A stretch of DNA of 64,000 nt from the NCBI RefSeq assembly GCF_038811545.1, contig NZ_CP133319.1, forward strand, positions 1,488,001-1,552,000, given 5' to 3'. The notes under the pieces are model-generated. The model had not been told where the DNA came from and ran no database searches. It worked only from the letters and a program-made list of their open reading frames with translations. Source of the stretch: Rhodoligotrophos sp. CJ14 (GTDB taxonomy: Bacteria; Pseudomonadota; Alphaproteobacteria; Rhizobiales; Im1). This document shows, one piece after another, positions 63,272 to 64,000 of the stretch. The position numbers and the translations under genes are program-made. Position 1 is the stretch's first letter; each line of letters opens with the position of its first letter.

Positions 63272-63469
63272 ATGAAAGACGATCCGAGTAGGCGCGGCGC
63301 CAAAGACCGCTCCCGCGTTGCTGGCGACCAGGAGCATGAAGTGCGCTACTTCGCCAAGGAACATGGCATCTCCGTCGATGAAGCCCAAAAGCTCATCGAA
63401 CGCGTGGGGAATGCCCGCGATAAGCTTGATCAGGCGGCGAGGGAACTCAAGGCGCGACCGCCGCGCTAA
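63272..63469 (+). CDS. DUF3606 family small protein
   Basis: The 65-residue protein contains KDRSRVAGDQEHEVRYFAKE HGISVDEAQKLIERVG (split), the compact helical core of DUF3606, a family common and often multi-copy in rhizobia and relatives. Purine-rich GAGGGAAGA precedes the ATG. Function is unknown. Confidence 0.75.
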   Translation: MKDDPSRRGAKDRSRVAGDQEHEVRYFAKEHGISVDEAQKLIERVGNARDKLDQAARELKARPPR

Positions 63470-63622
63470 CTCGCTCGAAGCGTGCTGCTCAACGATCTCC
63501 AGGAACGCTCAGCGGGACGGCCCCAGATGATCCGGAGTTCTTAGAGCTCAGCCGAGATGTGCCGGCCGACAAGTCTCGCCCGAACGGACTCGTGCTGACG
63601 GCCGAGCCCGAATCCGCACCGG

Positions 63623-64000
<378 letters not shown>

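Overview
The window reads as a chromosomal segment of a high-GC alphaproteobacterium, most likely a member of the Hyphomicrobiales (rhizobia and relatives). This is inferred from the gene set: many periplasmic-binding-protein transporters (TRAP and ABC), a DUF3606 protein, an RcnB-like protein, PAS/hybrid kinases with the GGIAHDFNNLL H-box, and dispersed two-hairpin intergenic repeats. No rRNA, tRNA, insertion sequence, phage gene, CRISPR array or replication origin was seen. Both ends cut through genes: the 3' part of a porin gene at the left edge and the 3' part of an old-yellow-enzyme gene at the right edge.

Left third (1-30 kb). The porin fragment faces glycogen debranching enzyme GlgX. 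Next come a maleate-isomerase/Asp-Glu-racemase-like protein paired with D-amino acid dehydrogenase, an RcnB-like secreted protein, a class I glutamine amidotransferase and a TonB-like protein. A complete TRAP system for 2-oxoacids follows (DctQ, DctM with an unusual Pro-rich repeat tail, and a convergent TakP-like binding protein). An L,D-transpeptidase-trhO-slyX run and an orphan PotD-like binding protein come next. A molybdopterin oxidoreductase is divergent from a trimethylamine-dehydrogenase-like flavoprotein that is co-transcribed with an IclR regulator, and a perfect IclR-type palindrome lies in their shared control region. Then come a DUF3095 cyclase-like gene divergent from msrPQ, a four-gene ABC importer and the potassium transporter TrkH.

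Middle (29.6-32.6 kb). This is a patch of small or odd proteins in locally AT-richer spacers. It includes a secreted protein made of about 14 tandem 14-residue glycine-rich repeats, a small secreted basic protein and three short proteins of unknown function.

Right-centre (32.6-56.4 kb). This is a catabolic island. A GntR/FCD regulator plus SDR is divergent from a polar-amino-acid-type ABC importer, whose operon ends with an enolase-superfamily enzyme lacking some canonical residues. Nearby are a YtcJ-like amidohydrolase, a PotABCD-like importer followed by an M24/creatinase-fold protein without metal ligands, and an OrdL/PuuB-like flavin oxidase. A LysR regulator sits between an SDR and a D-amino-acid-dehydrogenase-like flavoprotein. 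A six-gene operon follows (RidA-like, permease, binding protein, second permease, ATPase and an SDR without its catalytic Lys), divergent from an FMN-dependent 2-hydroxyacid dehydrogenase. Together these suggest import and oxidative breakdown of several small amino, amide or hydroxy acids; the substrates cannot be named from sequence.

Right end (56.6-62.2 kb). A double-domain KaiC-like ATPase overlaps a hybrid histidine kinase with a degenerate N-terminal receiver-like domain, and a second hybrid kinase with duplicated PAS domains follows. No kaiA or kaiB is visible. This KaiC-kinase cluster is the most promising candidate for an under-described system. Copies of a roughly 100-bp two-hairpin repeat occur at 8.5, 11.3, 12.7 and 56.5 kb, with fragments elsewhere.
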